Below, piece by piece: positions 1 through 8,869 of a DNA stretch of 64,000 nucleotides (positions are counted from its first letter, which is position 1; every line of letters starts with the position of its first letter). The position numbers and the translations under genes were made by a program. This stretch comes from Brockia lithotrophica. GTDB taxonomy: Bacteria; Bacillota; Bacilli; Thermicanales; DSM-22653. The stretch spans positions 1-64,000 of the forward strand of contig NZ_RBIJ01000005.1 of NCBI RefSeq assembly GCF_003633725.1, read 5' to 3'. The notes beneath the pieces are model-generated. The model made no database searches, was not told the DNA's origin, and saw only the letters and a list, made by a program, of their open reading frames with translations.

Positions 1-1150
1 GAATGATGGCCACCAGGCTTTCTCGGCTCGCTGGCTCCGCTCCAAAAGGATGGGGAAGCAGCTGCCTTTGCGGAACTTGGGGTCTTGAACTCAATGGTAC
101 CTAGGCGGGTATCCCAAAGGCGAGACCGATAGCCGTTTCGATACGCCTTACCTTACACCTTTTGGCCCGTTCATTCGTATATATATTCTTCCATGCAAAC
201 TTAATAAGGAATACCACTAGGCCAGGTAGAATTGGTAAGATAAATGGTTACAAAAATACATTAAAACAGAAAAATTGCCATTACTTTTTCAAACGACTAC
301 TGAGCTGTTCTGCATTGACCACTCGTAATTGGTAGCCAAAGCAATCTCTCCATCCAAAATTTAAACACTGAAAGTAAAAAATCTCTAAATTGTTGCCAGT
401 CATAATAGGAAAATGAATATATTCAACTACTCAATTCCTGAAAAAATTTTAAAAATATCAAAATTTAACACTTCATTCCTGTAATAGACTTTAATAGTTA
501 CAGCGAAAAAGCCTCCCCGAAATGTCGATGTACGTATCTTCCGCCACAGTATGTTACAGTGCAAGTAGCCATCAATAGGTCGATAATAGGCCAACAGAAG
601 CGTATCAGGGGGAATCCAGATCATAATATCATGAACATGTATCATTTTTCTTTTCATTTTTTTATTTTTCATACATCTTCCCGTTCACATCCTTATGCAC
701 ATGATGGTTTTTTTATTATGACTTGTACACAAGAGACAAACCCCTCGTACTCATACGTTGTCAACGCCACAGCTCACATACACTATTCTTTCTGACAAAA
801 GTGTATCAAAGAGTCTAAAAGGCAGACAAGCACCGCTAGTATAAATCGAAATGCTTAACCTTGAGCCGGTAAACGCCCCAGAACCACTTCTGGGCAAATC
901 CGCACTTAGAACAGGGATCCGCGAGAAGATTTAAGAATTATAAGGAATACAACTAAGAATCATGGGTAGGACAACTCGGCGACATAGGATGTTAGTCATC
1001 TATCTTATAGGAGGGCCTCGAAGATGTTGTGCAGTTCTGCATATCCTGATACTTGAACCAACAGACGTTGAAACGGTACGTATATTCTTAAAGAACACGC
1101 CAGGTGATCTGAGAGAAGCAGAACAGAACTTCGATAAAGGCATCTAACTT
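1..1150. other. AT-rich stretch without recognisable gene
   Basis: From about 170 to 1150 the sequence is clearly AT-rich, with long A and T runs, unlike the GC-rich remainder. Bases 1-160 are closer to the window average but contain no open frame I can recognise. The longest frames are an 81-codon minus-strand frame (427-672), a 78-codon plus-strand frame (559-795) and a 61-codon plus-strand frame (962-1147). None has a clear family signature, and only the first has a faintly plausible ribosome site. The stretch could be a decayed insertion, a horizontally acquired remnant or a long intergenic region. I assign no function. Confidence 0.6.
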
Positions 1151-1312
1151 ACTATATTATTTGCCGATATTAACATTTTTGGAAGGCTGGATTTCAGGGA
1201 TGGGCGCAGGTGAGAGACGAAGGCCGAGTCGCATATCGAGTTCGATGCGCGAGGCACGACAGGTTCGAGGATCCACGCCGGTCCCCTCCTCGTCCTCATC
1301 TTACCCGACGCG

Positions 1313-1342
1313 AAAAGGGGAGGCAAGAAGACCTGCCTCCCC
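1313..1342 (-). terminator. Terminator of the acpS-ydcC unit
   Basis: On the minus strand a 9-bp GC-rich stem (arms GGGGAGGCA and TGCCTCCCC, 1317-1342) is followed by TTTT. It lies about 35 bases past the stop of the YdcC-like gene and should end the acpS-ydcC transcript. Confidence 0.8.
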
Positions 1343-1375
1343 GACGAATGCCCCAGACGTGCACACGAACGTCGG

Positions 1376-2395
1376 CTACTTCCGCGGCAGGAAGATGGAC
1401 TGGGCGACAGCGACAAGTTCGTCTTCCGGGACGTCTGTGCTCATGAGGCGGACGTCGAGACCGCGGTAGGTGAAACGCAGGATCCGCAAGTCGTCGCTCC
1501 GCGTGAGCCCTCCCCATGTGAACAGAAGGTCGACGGGGACGCCGTCTTGGGCGGTCACCATGAGCTCCCGCGCCGGCGAGACGGTGAGGGTGAAGCTCCG
1601 GCTCCCCCCGTAGCTCACGGTGAGGGTAGGAACGCCGTCGTCGTAGGTGAGCTGCGAACCCCTCCGCACGACCCCCTCCGGAAGGTACGTAGGTTCGACG
1701 CCTGCGAGGTCTTGGGCGCTCGGCGCCGCGGCGCCCGCCTGCGAAGTCGGGTTCTGCCCGAACTGCTTTTCCACGGCTTCTCTTCGGAAGTCCTCGGGCG
1801 ATAGCGTCGGATTCCAGGTAAAGCCTTCGACGACGAAGCTCGCAAGCGTCTGGCCCTCGGAATCTAAGACGTCTACCTGTTTGGGGGCCAGGGTGTCGCG
1901 GTCAAATCGAACGACTTGCTGAGACAGAAGTCGGTTGGGGGCGTGGGCCTTGACGCGGAAGACGTACGTGCCGTCCTCTACTTCCATCGCCCGACCCTCG
2001 TCGGCGCGAACGCTTTCGACGAGGGATTCGAGGAGGTAGATCTGCCCCCCTTCTCCCGGCCAACGACTCTGAAAACGGAAGGTCTTTTTGAGTTCGGGCG
2101 CAAAGATGAACACGCCCTCCTCGTTCTTCAAGACGACCTGCCGGGTCTCGTTCTTCTCGCCGAGGATTTCCACTCGGTAGTACGTAGGCTTGAGGTGGGC
2201 AACGCGCACGCGGTACGCGACGGGCTCTCCGCCCGTCTTGAGCGTGAGCGTCCCCGTGGTTTCGTACGCCTTGGCTTCCTCTGCGCGCTTGGCGATCCTG
2301 CCGACGACGTCTTCCGGACGATCGGATGCACGACAACCCGCGACGACGAGCATAAGAAGCGTGACCAACACCCCGAGGATGTACCCTCGCCGCAC
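1376..2395 (-). CDS. ydcC: YdcC-like lipoprotein (LolA-type fold)
   Basis: This 339-residue protein has a lipoprotein signal: a short basic N-terminus, a hydrophobic core and a lipobox ending LVVAGC, with the Cys near residue 21. The body resembles the LolA-like superfamily, which in Bacillus is represented by the sporulation lipoprotein YdcC. The N-terminal half carries the beta-rich pattern with the segment TLKTGGEPVAYRVRV; the C-terminal third resembles a DUF4367-like domain. It starts at GTG 2395 behind a GGGGGC-type site, 58 bases after acpS. The acpS-ydcC order is the same as in B. subtilis. It is probably anchored to the outer face of the membrane; the ligand is unknown. Confidence 0.8.
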   Translation of the reverse strand: MRRGYILGVLVTLLMLVVAGCRASDRPEDVVGRIAKRAEEAKAYETTGTLTLKTGGEPVAYRVRVAHLKPTYYRVEILGEKNETRQVVLKNEEGVFIFAPELKKTFRFQSRWPGEGGQIYLLESLVESVRADEGRAMEVEDGTYVFRVKAHAPNRLLSQQVVRFDRDTLAPKQVDVLDSEGQTLASFVVEGFTWNPTLSPEDFRREAVEKQFGQNPTSQAGAAAPSAQDLAGVEPTYLPEGVVRRGSQLTYDDGVPTLTVSYGGSRSFTLTVSPARELMVTAQDGVPVDLLFTWGGLTRSDDLRILRFTYRGLDVRLMSTDVPEDELVAVAQSIFLPRK

Positions 2396-2453
2396 GCCTT
2401 TCGCCCCCTCCGGACGTTTGTCTCACCCCATGTCTATGGGGAGTCGGAAAAGC

Positions 2454-2864
2454 CTATGCCTCGTCGGAGGTGCCGGAACCGTCGATCCGGAGGGCGAGGA
2501 CGAAGGCGACGCTGTAGTTCCGTTCATGGGAAAGGGTAGCGTACAATAGGACGGGAAAGCGTCGCCTCGCTTCCGGTGAGAGTTCGACGAGGGGCGCCCC
2601 GGAAGGAGTGCGAAAGACGCGCACGTCGTGAAAGCGAAGACGCCCCCCGATTCCAGTCCCCAAAGCCTTGGCCGTGGCCTCCTTCAAGGCGAAACGGCCC
2701 GCCAGGAATTCTCCCTGTCGCCGGGGCTCGTCCGGAAATTGTTCGCGTTCGCAAGGGGCGAGAAGGCGCGCGACGAGCTTAGGCTTGCGCGCCAAAATCT
2801 CGGAGATGCGGCGGTTGTCTACGATGTCTACGCCGATTCCCACGACGGCAAGCGGTATATGCAT
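2454..2864 (-). CDS. acpS: Holo-[acyl-carrier-protein] synthase
   Basis: AcpS transfers the 4'-phosphopantetheine arm of coenzyme A to a serine of acyl carrier protein, activating it for fatty-acid synthesis. The 136-residue protein has the family motifs GIGVDIVD (Mg-binding Asp13) and FALKEATAKALGTG (Glu62). The frame is open upstream to 3017, but I chose ATG 2864 because a GGGGAGGGGGAAG site sits just before it and the family begins at this point. It is followed by the ydcC-like lipoprotein gene, as in B. subtilis, and faces a small plus-strand gene across an 87-base divergent promoter region. Confidence 0.95.
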   Translation of the reverse strand: MHIPLAVVGIGVDIVDNRRISEILARKPKLVARLLAPCEREQFPDEPRRQGEFLAGRFALKEATAKALGTGIGGRLRFHDVRVFRTPSGAPLVELSPEARRRFPVLLYATLSHERNYSVAFVLALRIDGSGTSDEA

Positions 2865-2951
2865 CTTCCCCCTCCCCGGTCGCGCAGATCCATCCCGCCT
2901 CGAACGAAGGGCAAAGGGCAGGAACCGGCCCGATGCGAAAGGAGATCCTCC

Positions 2952-3269
2952 GTGGAACACGTACCCTTTACCCTCGTCCACGACGAAGAGCTCGACCTCG
3001 AGCTTCCCGTAGCCCACATCCCGCCGGAGCGCATGCCACCCGCGGCTCGCGATGCCTACTTCGCCGCCGTCGAGCGGGCGAGCGCTGCAATTCGCGACGG
3101 ACTACGCCAGCGGGAAGCGCGCTTTTCCGATCTATACGCGAAAATTTCCGGCGGAGAAGTTGACCTCGAACTCTGGGAAGCGCTGGGAAACCTCACGCGC
3201 GAAATCGAGCGGCTCAACGTGCTCTACTACCAGCTTCAGGGGGAGCACCTCACGCCCCCCCGCTGCTAG
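2952..3269 (+). CDS. Small helical protein of unknown function
   Basis: The 105-residue reading frame begins at GTG 2952 behind a strong AAAGGAGATCC site. Longer upstream extensions are antisense shadow of acpS. The product starts with a hydrophilic acidic stretch (HDEELDLELP), then has long amphipathic helices rich in Ala, Arg and Glu that could pair as a coiled coil, for example around RDGLRQREARFSDLYAKISG and the segment LTREIERLNVLYYQL. There is no signal peptide or membrane segment. I do not recognise the family. It is transcribed divergently from acpS and ends 32 bases before a strong shared terminator. The ribosome site, codon pattern and terminator make it a likely real gene. Confidence 0.7.
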   Translation: MEHVPFTLVHDEELDLELPVAHIPPERMPPAARDAYFAAVERASAAIRDGLRQREARFSDLYAKISGGEVDLELWEALGNLTREIERLNVLYYQLQGEHLTPPRC

Positions 3270-3301
3270 GCCGCTATTTCCCAGGAAATACCAAATCGAG
3301 A

Positions 3302-3331
3302 AACGGGCGGCGCCGTGCGGCGCCGCCCGTT
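3302..3331. terminator. Bidirectional terminator
   Basis: A perfect inverted repeat with 13-bp arms (AACGGGCGGCGCC, loop GTGC) lies between the 3' end of the small plus-strand gene (3269) and the 3' end of korB (3335). Neither side has a long T-run, but stem strength and the tail-to-tail position argue for termination in both directions. Confidence 0.75.
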
Positions 3332-3334
3332 CGC

Positions 3335-4201
3335 TCAACGGAACTCCTCTTCGAGCTCGCGCAAGAGGGCTTCGTCCATCGGCCCCTCCGGAATTTCTCG
3401 CGTCCGAAGTTCGTATCCGAGGGCCGTTTGGTAGTCCGGCGTTTCCGGGTCCACGTAGAGGATCCCGTGTACGAGTCCCCTGTGCTCTTTGACGAAGCGG
3501 ATAGCCTCTTCGCGGGTCGGGAAGGGTTCCTCGACGGTCACGAGGTGCTCCTTGTAGTAGTCGTACGTGAGTACCTTGTTGTACGTGACGCACGGGCTCA
3601 GGACGTTTACGAGGGCAAAGCCCTTGTGCTGGATCGCCCGCTCCAGGATCTCCGTGAGGCGCTTTACGTCACCGGAAAACCCTTGGGCGACAAACGTCCC
3701 TCCCGCCGCAATGGCTACGGACAGCGCGTCTAAAGGACGTTCCTTGTTGCCGTACACGGTCGTACGCGTCACAAACCCCAGGGGGCTCGTGGGCGACGTC
3801 TGCCCTTTCGTGAGGGAATAGACGCCGTTGTCCATGACGACGTACGTGATGTCCATGTTGCGCCGGACGGCGTGGAGGAAGTGGTTCCCTCCGATGCCGT
3901 ACCCGTCGCCGTCTCCCCCCGTCACGATCACGTGCAAGTCCTTCGCCCCCATCTTGGCCCCCTGGGCGATGGGCAGGGCGCGGCCGTGGAGGGAGTGAAA
4001 CCCGTAGCTCCGCATGTACTCCGGAACCTTGGACGAACAACCGATCCCCGAAACGTTGATGACCTCGTGCGGGGGAATTTTGAGGTTCACCAGCGCCCGC
4101 TGGAGGGCGGCGAGAACGCCGAAGTGGCCGCAGCCTGGGCACCAGGTGTTTACGTCGCCGCGGTAGTCCTTAAGCGTGGGCGCGCTCGGCGCGATGCTCA
4201 T
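3335..4201 (-). CDS. korB: 2-oxoacid:ferredoxin oxidoreductase, beta subunit
   Basis: This is the thiamine-diphosphate subunit of a KorAB-type enzyme that oxidatively decarboxylates a 2-oxoacid (probably 2-oxoglutarate) to its acyl-CoA and reduces ferredoxin, or runs the reverse carboxylation. The 288-residue protein has NTWCPGCGHFG near the N-terminus and the TPP/Mg motif TGGDGDGYGIGGNH. The start is taken as ATG 4201 with AAAGGAG 11 bases upstream; it lies inside the korA coding end (32-base overlap), implying translational coupling. No ferredoxin-type cluster domain is fused, as expected for two-subunit Kor enzymes. Substrate preference cannot be read from the sequence. Confidence 0.93.
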   Translation of the reverse strand: MSIAPSAPTLKDYRGDVNTWCPGCGHFGVLAALQRALVNLKIPPHEVINVSGIGCSSKVPEYMRSYGFHSLHGRALPIAQGAKMGAKDLHVIVTGGDGDGYGIGGNHFLHAVRRNMDITYVVMDNGVYSLTKGQTSPTSPLGFVTRTTVYGNKERPLDALSVAIAAGGTFVAQGFSGDVKRLTEILERAIQHKGFALVNVLSPCVTYNKVLTYDYYKEHLVTVEEPFPTREEAIRFVKEHRGLVHGILYVDPETPDYQTALGYELRTREIPEGPMDEALLRELEEEFR

Positions 4202-5927
4202 CGGCAATCCGCTCCTTTGCCTCCCGGACGATCCGCTCCGCAAAGAACGGACGCCCGTCGTATTGGGTAATTGCGGTCGAGTGTTCGTGGATGGGAAGGT
4301 GGCGCCGGAGCCACCCGAGGAGCTGGCCGGTGTAGTTGTGCTCCACGGTGATCACGTGCCGCCCGACGAGGAGAGTGCGGAGCTCCTCCACGGGGAGGGG
4401 TGCGAGTTGCTGGAGAAAGAGCGTACCCACGTCGTACCCCTCTTCCCGAAGGGCCGCGGCCGCCTCTTCCACGGGCCCGCGCGCCGAACCTACGGCGACG
4501 AGGAGCGTCGCGGCATCCGGGTGATCCACGTAGAACGGGTTTTGGATCCTGAGGCCTGTGAGCTTGCGCATCCGCTTTTCCATCTGGGCATTGCGTGCCT
4601 CGATCGTCTCGTCGATGTGGCCGTCCTCGCGGTGCTCGTTGGAGCTCGTGAGCGCGACGGCGTAGGGGTTCCCCGGGAGCGGCCGCGGAGAAATCCCGTC
4701 CTCGGTGAGCCGGTAGCGCTTGAAGAAAAACTCTCCGAGGGCCTTGGCCTCTTCTTCGCTCACGATCTTTCCCCGCCGGATCTCCACGCGGCGCGGGTCA
4801 AAACGCGGGGTCGTCTGCTTGTTCATCCCCAAACCGAGGTCGGAGACGAGGAAGACCACGGTTTGGTAAATTTCGGCGAGGTTCAAGGCTTCGGCGGCGA
4901 GGTAGAAGGCGTCTTCTACGCTCGACGGGTAGAGGACGATGCGCGGGAAATCGCCGTGGGCGGCGTGCAGGAGGTGGTTGAGGTCCCCCTGTTCGTGGCG
5001 CGTGGGCATCCCCGTGGAAGGACCCGCCCGCTGCACGTCTACGACGACCACGGGGGTCTCGCTCTCCCCGGCGAGGGCAATGGCCTCCGTCTTCAACGCG
5101 ATTCCCGGACCCGAAGAAGTCGTCATCGCCCGTGCTCCGGCAAACGAGGCACCGATGGCAAAGGTAATCCCCGCAATTTCGTCTTCCACCTGCATTACCG
5201 CTCCGCCCCGCTTCGGAAGCTTGGCGGCGAGCCATTCCATGATCTCGCTCGCCGGCGTGATCGGGTAGGCGGAGAGGAAGGTGAGCCCGGCCATGTACGC
5301 ACCGAAGGCAATCGCTTCGTTCCCCGAAAGGTAGAGGCGGTTGGGATCGATCTCCCGCGCGGGAAGGGTCTTTACCTTGTGGGCCAGGTGCTCTTGGGCG
5401 ATCTCATATCCGCGATCTACAGCCCGCTTGTTCGAGGAGATGACGTCTGCGCCCTTTCTCTTGAACTGCTCCTCGATGAAGTGGTAAAACGCCTCCCGCG
5501 GGAGGGAAATGAGCCCGCCGGTGATCCCCAAGGCGATCATGTTTTTGGCGAGCGGGTTCCCCAACTCCGTGGCGATCGCCTTGAGGGGAAAGACGGCGAG
5601 GGTGTAGCCGTCCTCTTCGGTCACCTTGGTCCCATCTCCCTCGAGGATTACCACGGCACCGGGCTTTAGCTCCGAACGGTGCACGGGAAGCGTCTCGTCG
5701 TCGAAGCCGACGAGGATGTCTACTTTGTCCCCGTGGAAGTGCGTCGGAGTGGGCGTCGCACGCACCTTGAAATCCGTGTGCCCGCCCTTGATCCGACTCT
5801 CGAATTGGCGGTACGTGGTCACGTAGTACCCGTAGCGGAAGAGCGTGCGGGCGAGAATCTCTCCCGTCGAGTCGATTCCTTCACCCTGTTGCCCACCCAC
5901 CTTCCATTCCAGGGCCGCGAGTTCCAT
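4170..5927 (-). CDS. korA: 2-oxoacid:ferredoxin oxidoreductase, fused gamma-alpha subunit
   Basis: The 585-residue protein joins the gamma domain (about residues 1-190, with GGQQGEGIDSTGEILA) to the alpha/pyrimidine-binding domain (about 200 onward, with LSAYPITPASEIMEWLA and the conserved TSSGPGIALKTEAIALA). Together with korB it forms the cytoplasmic enzyme linking 2-oxoacid and ferredoxin pools. An in-frame GTG lies at 5936, but ATG 5927 is better spaced from GAGGCGGG. A sigma-A-like promoter (5996-6024) and a leader hairpin precede the gene. With ppc directly upstream, the enzyme may serve anaplerotic or CO2-fixing carbon flow; this is inference. Confidence 0.93.
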   Translation of the reverse strand: MELAALEWKVGGQQGEGIDSTGEILARTLFRYGYYVTTYRQFESRIKGGHTDFKVRATPTPTHFHGDKVDILVGFDDETLPVHRSELKPGAVVILEGDGTKVTEEDGYTLAVFPLKAIATELGNPLAKNMIALGITGGLISLPREAFYHFIEEQFKRKGADVISSNKRAVDRGYEIAQEHLAHKVKTLPAREIDPNRLYLSGNEAIAFGAYMAGLTFLSAYPITPASEIMEWLAAKLPKRGGAVMQVEDEIAGITFAIGASFAGARAMTTSSGPGIALKTEAIALAGESETPVVVVDVQRAGPSTGMPTRHEQGDLNHLLHAAHGDFPRIVLYPSSVEDAFYLAAEALNLAEIYQTVVFLVSDLGLGMNKQTTPRFDPRRVEIRRGKIVSEEEAKALGEFFFKRYRLTEDGISPRPLPGNPYAVALTSSNEHREDGHIDETIEARNAQMEKRMRKLTGLRIQNPFYVDHPDAATLLVAVGSARGPVEEAAAALREEGYDVGTLFLQQLAPLPVEELRTLLVGRHVITVEHNYTGQLLGWLRRHLPIHEHSTAITQYDGRPFFAERIVREAKERIADEHRAERAHA

Positions 5928-5954
5928 CGACTTCACCCCGCCTCAAGTGTTGTT

Positions 5955-5979
5955 CCGCCCTTCCCGCAGGGAGGGGCGG
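5955..5979. other. GC-rich hairpin in the korAB leader
   Basis: An inverted repeat with arms CCGCCC-TCCC and GGGA-GGGCGG (loop about 3 bases) lies between the predicted korA transcription start (about 5989) and the korA start codon. On the minus strand it is followed by AACAACAC, not a T-run. It may be a leader structure or a leftover terminator for ppc rather than an efficient terminator of korAB. Confidence 0.5.
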
Positions 5980-5995
5980 TCTGTGTATATGGGAA

Positions 5996-6024
5996 AGTAT
6001 AGGGAAACGGCTCCTGTACTGCAA
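5996..6024 (-). promoter_or_regulatory. Sigma-A promoter for korAB
   Basis: On the minus strand TTGCAG (6024-6019) and TATACT (6001-5996) are separated by exactly 17 bases, predicting a start near 5989, about 60 bases before the korA start codon. Confidence 0.8.
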
Positions 6025-6100
6025 CATCTCTTTGGGAAAATTTTTTCTTACCTGCGAGCCTCGCCGGACCGAGGAGCGCGCCCGCAGCCTGCCGCCGGAG

Positions 6101-8869
6101 CTACCCCGTGTTCCTCAGACCCACGGCGATTCCCCCGATGGTGAAGAGGACCTCCTGCGTGAGGGCGTGGATTTCCGAAGGATCGGCCCCTTCTTCGCGC
6201 CGACGGCGGAGGAGTTCGAGGAGCATGACCTGGAACACATTCAGTGGGTCGACGTGCGGATTTCGAAAGGCGATGGAGGCGCGAATGGTCGGAGAACGCT
6301 CGAGGAAATCCTTCTGCTCGGTGATCGCGAGAATCGCCTGGCGCGCGAGCTGGTAGTCGCGGGAGATCTCGGCAAAGATCCGCTCGGCTTCCGCAGGATT
6401 CCGCGCAAGGCGCAGGTAGCGCCGCGCCGCACCGAGGTCGGCCTTAAGGAGCGCCATCTGCAGGTTGTCGATGAGGGTTTCGAAAAACGGCCAGTGGCGG
6501 TACATCTCCCGGAGGCGCTCGAGCCCACCTTCCCGTGCGAGGAAGGAGGCGAGCGCCTCGCCAGAGGCGTACCAAGCGGGGACGAGCTGACGGCTCTGCG
6601 TCCAGGCAAAGACCCAGGGAATCGCCCGCAGGTCTTCGAACCCCCGACTCTCGCGGCGGCGGATGGGGCGCGACCCGATCTCGAAGTACTGCAGCTCTTC
6701 AAAGGGCGTCGTCTCTTCGAAGTAGCGGAGGAAGTACGGATCGCCGAAGACCGTCTCGCGGTAGCGGCGAAAGGACGTGGCGGCGATCTCCTCCATCGCC
6801 TCGCGCCATTCGGGATGGTTTTGCTCGTCAGCCCCGCCCAGGCGGTCGGCGAAGTAGTGGGCGAGCATCGCCGCCGCCGCCTGTTCCAAGCTGCGCAGGG
6901 CGATTTCCGGGAGGAGATAGCGGTCGGAAAGCACCTCGCCCTGCTCGGTGAGCTTCATTCCCGAACCACGGAGGACGAGGGGCCGGGAAAGGATGCTCCG
7001 GTGCAGGGGAGCTCCGCCCCGCCCCAATGCGCCCCCCCGCCCGTGGAAGAACTTGAAGCGTACGTGGAACCGCTCGCCCAAGGCGGCGAGCTCGACCTGC
7101 GCCTTGTAGATGTACCAGTTGGCCGCAAGCGTCCCGCCGTCCTTGCTCGAGTCGGAATACCCCACCATGACCTCCTGGAGATCGCCCCGCGACCTTAGGA
7201 TGTCCCGATATGCGGAGAGGAGGAAGAGTTCGCGCATGACCTGGGGGGCGCGCCGGAGGTCGTCGATCGTTTCGAAGATCGGAACCACGTCGATGTCGCT
7301 CTCGGGAGTTCCGTCGGCGGAGAGGCGCACGAGCCCCGCTTCCTTGGCGAGCAGGAGGACTTCCAAAAGGTCGCTCGGTTCGGTGGCCATGCTCACGATG
7401 TACGTGTGCACCGCCTCGCGGCCGTACTCGCGCTGAAGCTCGCGCATGGCTACAAAGACGCGAAACACTTCCTCGGCCTCTGGATCGTAGCTGTAAAACT
7501 CCGAGCGAAGGGGGCGAGGGTCGCGAAGCAGGCGGGAGAGAAGCTCGACCTTGACCTCTTCGGGAAGCCGGGTGTAGTCGTCGGCGACGCCAGCCGCCTT
7601 GAGGTAGGCGGCCACGGCGCGCTCGTGCCGCGAGCTGTGTTCCCGAATGTCGAGCGAGGCGACGTGAAACCCAAAGAGTTCCACCTGGCGGATGAGCTTG
7701 CGCAGCGCCTCGGGCACGCGGCGCTTGGGGTGGTGTGCCTCCATACTCCGGGCAATCTGCCTGAGGTCCTGGAGGAACTCTTCAGCGCCGCGGTAGCGGC
7801 CCTCTTCCCCCCGCTCCGTGCGGCGGAGGCGCTCGGCGACGATCCTAAGCTTTCTCCGGTAGATCTCCCGCTTCCCCTTCCACGGGTACCCGTCTTTCAG
7901 GTAGCGGGCTTCTTCCTCCTCTACTTGGGCGATGAGCGTCGGGCTCACGGGAACGAGATCGGCCGACGGGCTTAGGCGCATGACCAGGTCTTCCACCTGG
8001 GCGAGGTACTTCCGTACGGCGAGTTCCCTGTGGCGTCTGAGCGTTTCCAGCGTCACGTCCACGGTGACGTGCGGATTGCCGTCGCGGTCGCCTCCGATCC
8101 ACGAACCAAAGCGGATCACCGGGGGTACCTCGAAGCGAAACTCCGGATAGGCGCGGCGGAGCTCGTAGGCGAGCATCTCGTGGACTTCGGGAAGGACGTC
8201 CCACAAGGTCACGTCGAAGTAGAAGAGGCCGTGCATGACCTCGTCCAAAACCTTGGGGCGCTCCTCTTTGAGTTCCATCGTCTGCCAGAGGATTACGATC
8301 TCGTCGAAGAGGTCCTCTTCGAGGCGCTCCCGCTCGTCCTCCGTGAGGTCCTCGCGGTCGAGGCGGGCGAGGAGCGAAGCGATGCGCCGGTGGCTCTCCA
8401 ATGTGGTGCGGCGTGCCGCCTCCGTCGGGTGGGCGGTAACCACGAGCTCGAGGGAAAGCGTATACAGGGCCGTCTGAATGCGTTCCGGGGGAACGCCCCG
8501 CTCGCGCAACCGGAGGAGGATGTCCCGGATGGAATTCGGCTGTGCCCCCTCCTTGAGGAGGTACTCGCGGCGGCGGCGGATTCGGTGGTTTTGTTCCGCG
8601 ATGTTCACGAGGTGGAAGAACACGGCAAAGGCGCGGATCACGTCCCGGCGGAGCGTGGGAGAAAGGCGTGCAACGTAGGACCAGAGACGTTCTTCGGCTT
8701 CCGGACTCGGGGAGTTTCGCAGTTCGGTGGTGAGGGCGCGGATTTCCCGAAAGGCGCGCACGAGTTCCTCGCCGCCGTGAAAGGCGAGGACCTCCTCGAG
8801 GCGCGCGCCCAGGCGGGCTACGTCTTCCAGAAGAGGGCGCAGGCGAACTTCGAGCGCTTCCGTAGTCAC
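6101..8869 (-). CDS. ppc: Phosphoenolpyruvate carboxylase
   Basis: PEP carboxylase adds bicarbonate to phosphoenolpyruvate to give oxaloacetate, replenishing the TCA cycle. The 922-residue protein has the full family length and motifs: VVTAHPTEAARR (catalytic His147), GDRDGNPHVT, SDSSKDGGTLAANW, FHGRGGALGRGG and the invariant C-terminal GLRNTG. The frame is open far upstream, but the start is GTG 8869, behind GGGGAGGTG and overlapping the HD-gene stop as GTGA, so the two genes are translationally coupled. B. subtilis itself relies on pyruvate carboxylase. Here ppc sits beside korAB, giving a route from PEP and 2-oxoacids to C4/C5 acids. Confidence 0.97.
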   Translation of the reverse strand: MTTEALEVRLRPLLEDVARLGARLEEVLAFHGGEELVRAFREIRALTTELRNSPSPEAEERLWSYVARLSPTLRRDVIRAFAVFFHLVNIAEQNHRIRRRREYLLKEGAQPNSIRDILLRLRERGVPPERIQTALYTLSLELVVTAHPTEAARRTTLESHRRIASLLARLDREDLTEDERERLEEDLFDEIVILWQTMELKEERPKVLDEVMHGLFYFDVTLWDVLPEVHEMLAYELRRAYPEFRFEVPPVIRFGSWIGGDRDGNPHVTVDVTLETLRRHRELAVRKYLAQVEDLVMRLSPSADLVPVSPTLIAQVEEEEARYLKDGYPWKGKREIYRRKLRIVAERLRRTERGEEGRYRGAEEFLQDLRQIARSMEAHHPKRRVPEALRKLIRQVELFGFHVASLDIREHSSRHERAVAAYLKAAGVADDYTRLPEEVKVELLSRLLRDPRPLRSEFYSYDPEAEEVFRVFVAMRELQREYGREAVHTYIVSMATEPSDLLEVLLLAKEAGLVRLSADGTPESDIDVVPIFETIDDLRRAPQVMRELFLLSAYRDILRSRGDLQEVMVGYSDSSKDGGTLAANWYIYKAQVELAALGERFHVRFKFFHGRGGALGRGGAPLHRSILSRPLVLRGSGMKLTEQGEVLSDRYLLPEIALRSLEQAAAAMLAHYFADRLGGADEQNHPEWREAMEEIAATSFRRYRETVFGDPYFLRYFEETTPFEELQYFEIGSRPIRRRESRGFEDLRAIPWVFAWTQSRQLVPAWYASGEALASFLAREGGLERLREMYRHWPFFETLIDNLQMALLKADLGAARRYLRLARNPAEAERIFAEISRDYQLARQAILAITEQKDFLERSPTIRASIAFRNPHVDPLNVFQVMLLELLRRRREEGADPSEIHALTQEVLFTIGGIAVGLRNTG

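Noticed and set aside
427-672. 81-codon minus-strand frame in the AT-rich stretch as a gene
   Set aside because: Weak ribosome site, no family signature and overlap with another frame; left as unassigned.
4176-5669. 497-codon plus-strand open frame opposite korA
   Set aside because: It is antisense to a clear korA; high GC produces long shadow frames. No ribosome site or family pattern.
6032-7198. 388-codon plus-strand open frame opposite ppc
   Set aside because: Antisense shadow of ppc with no recognisable domains.
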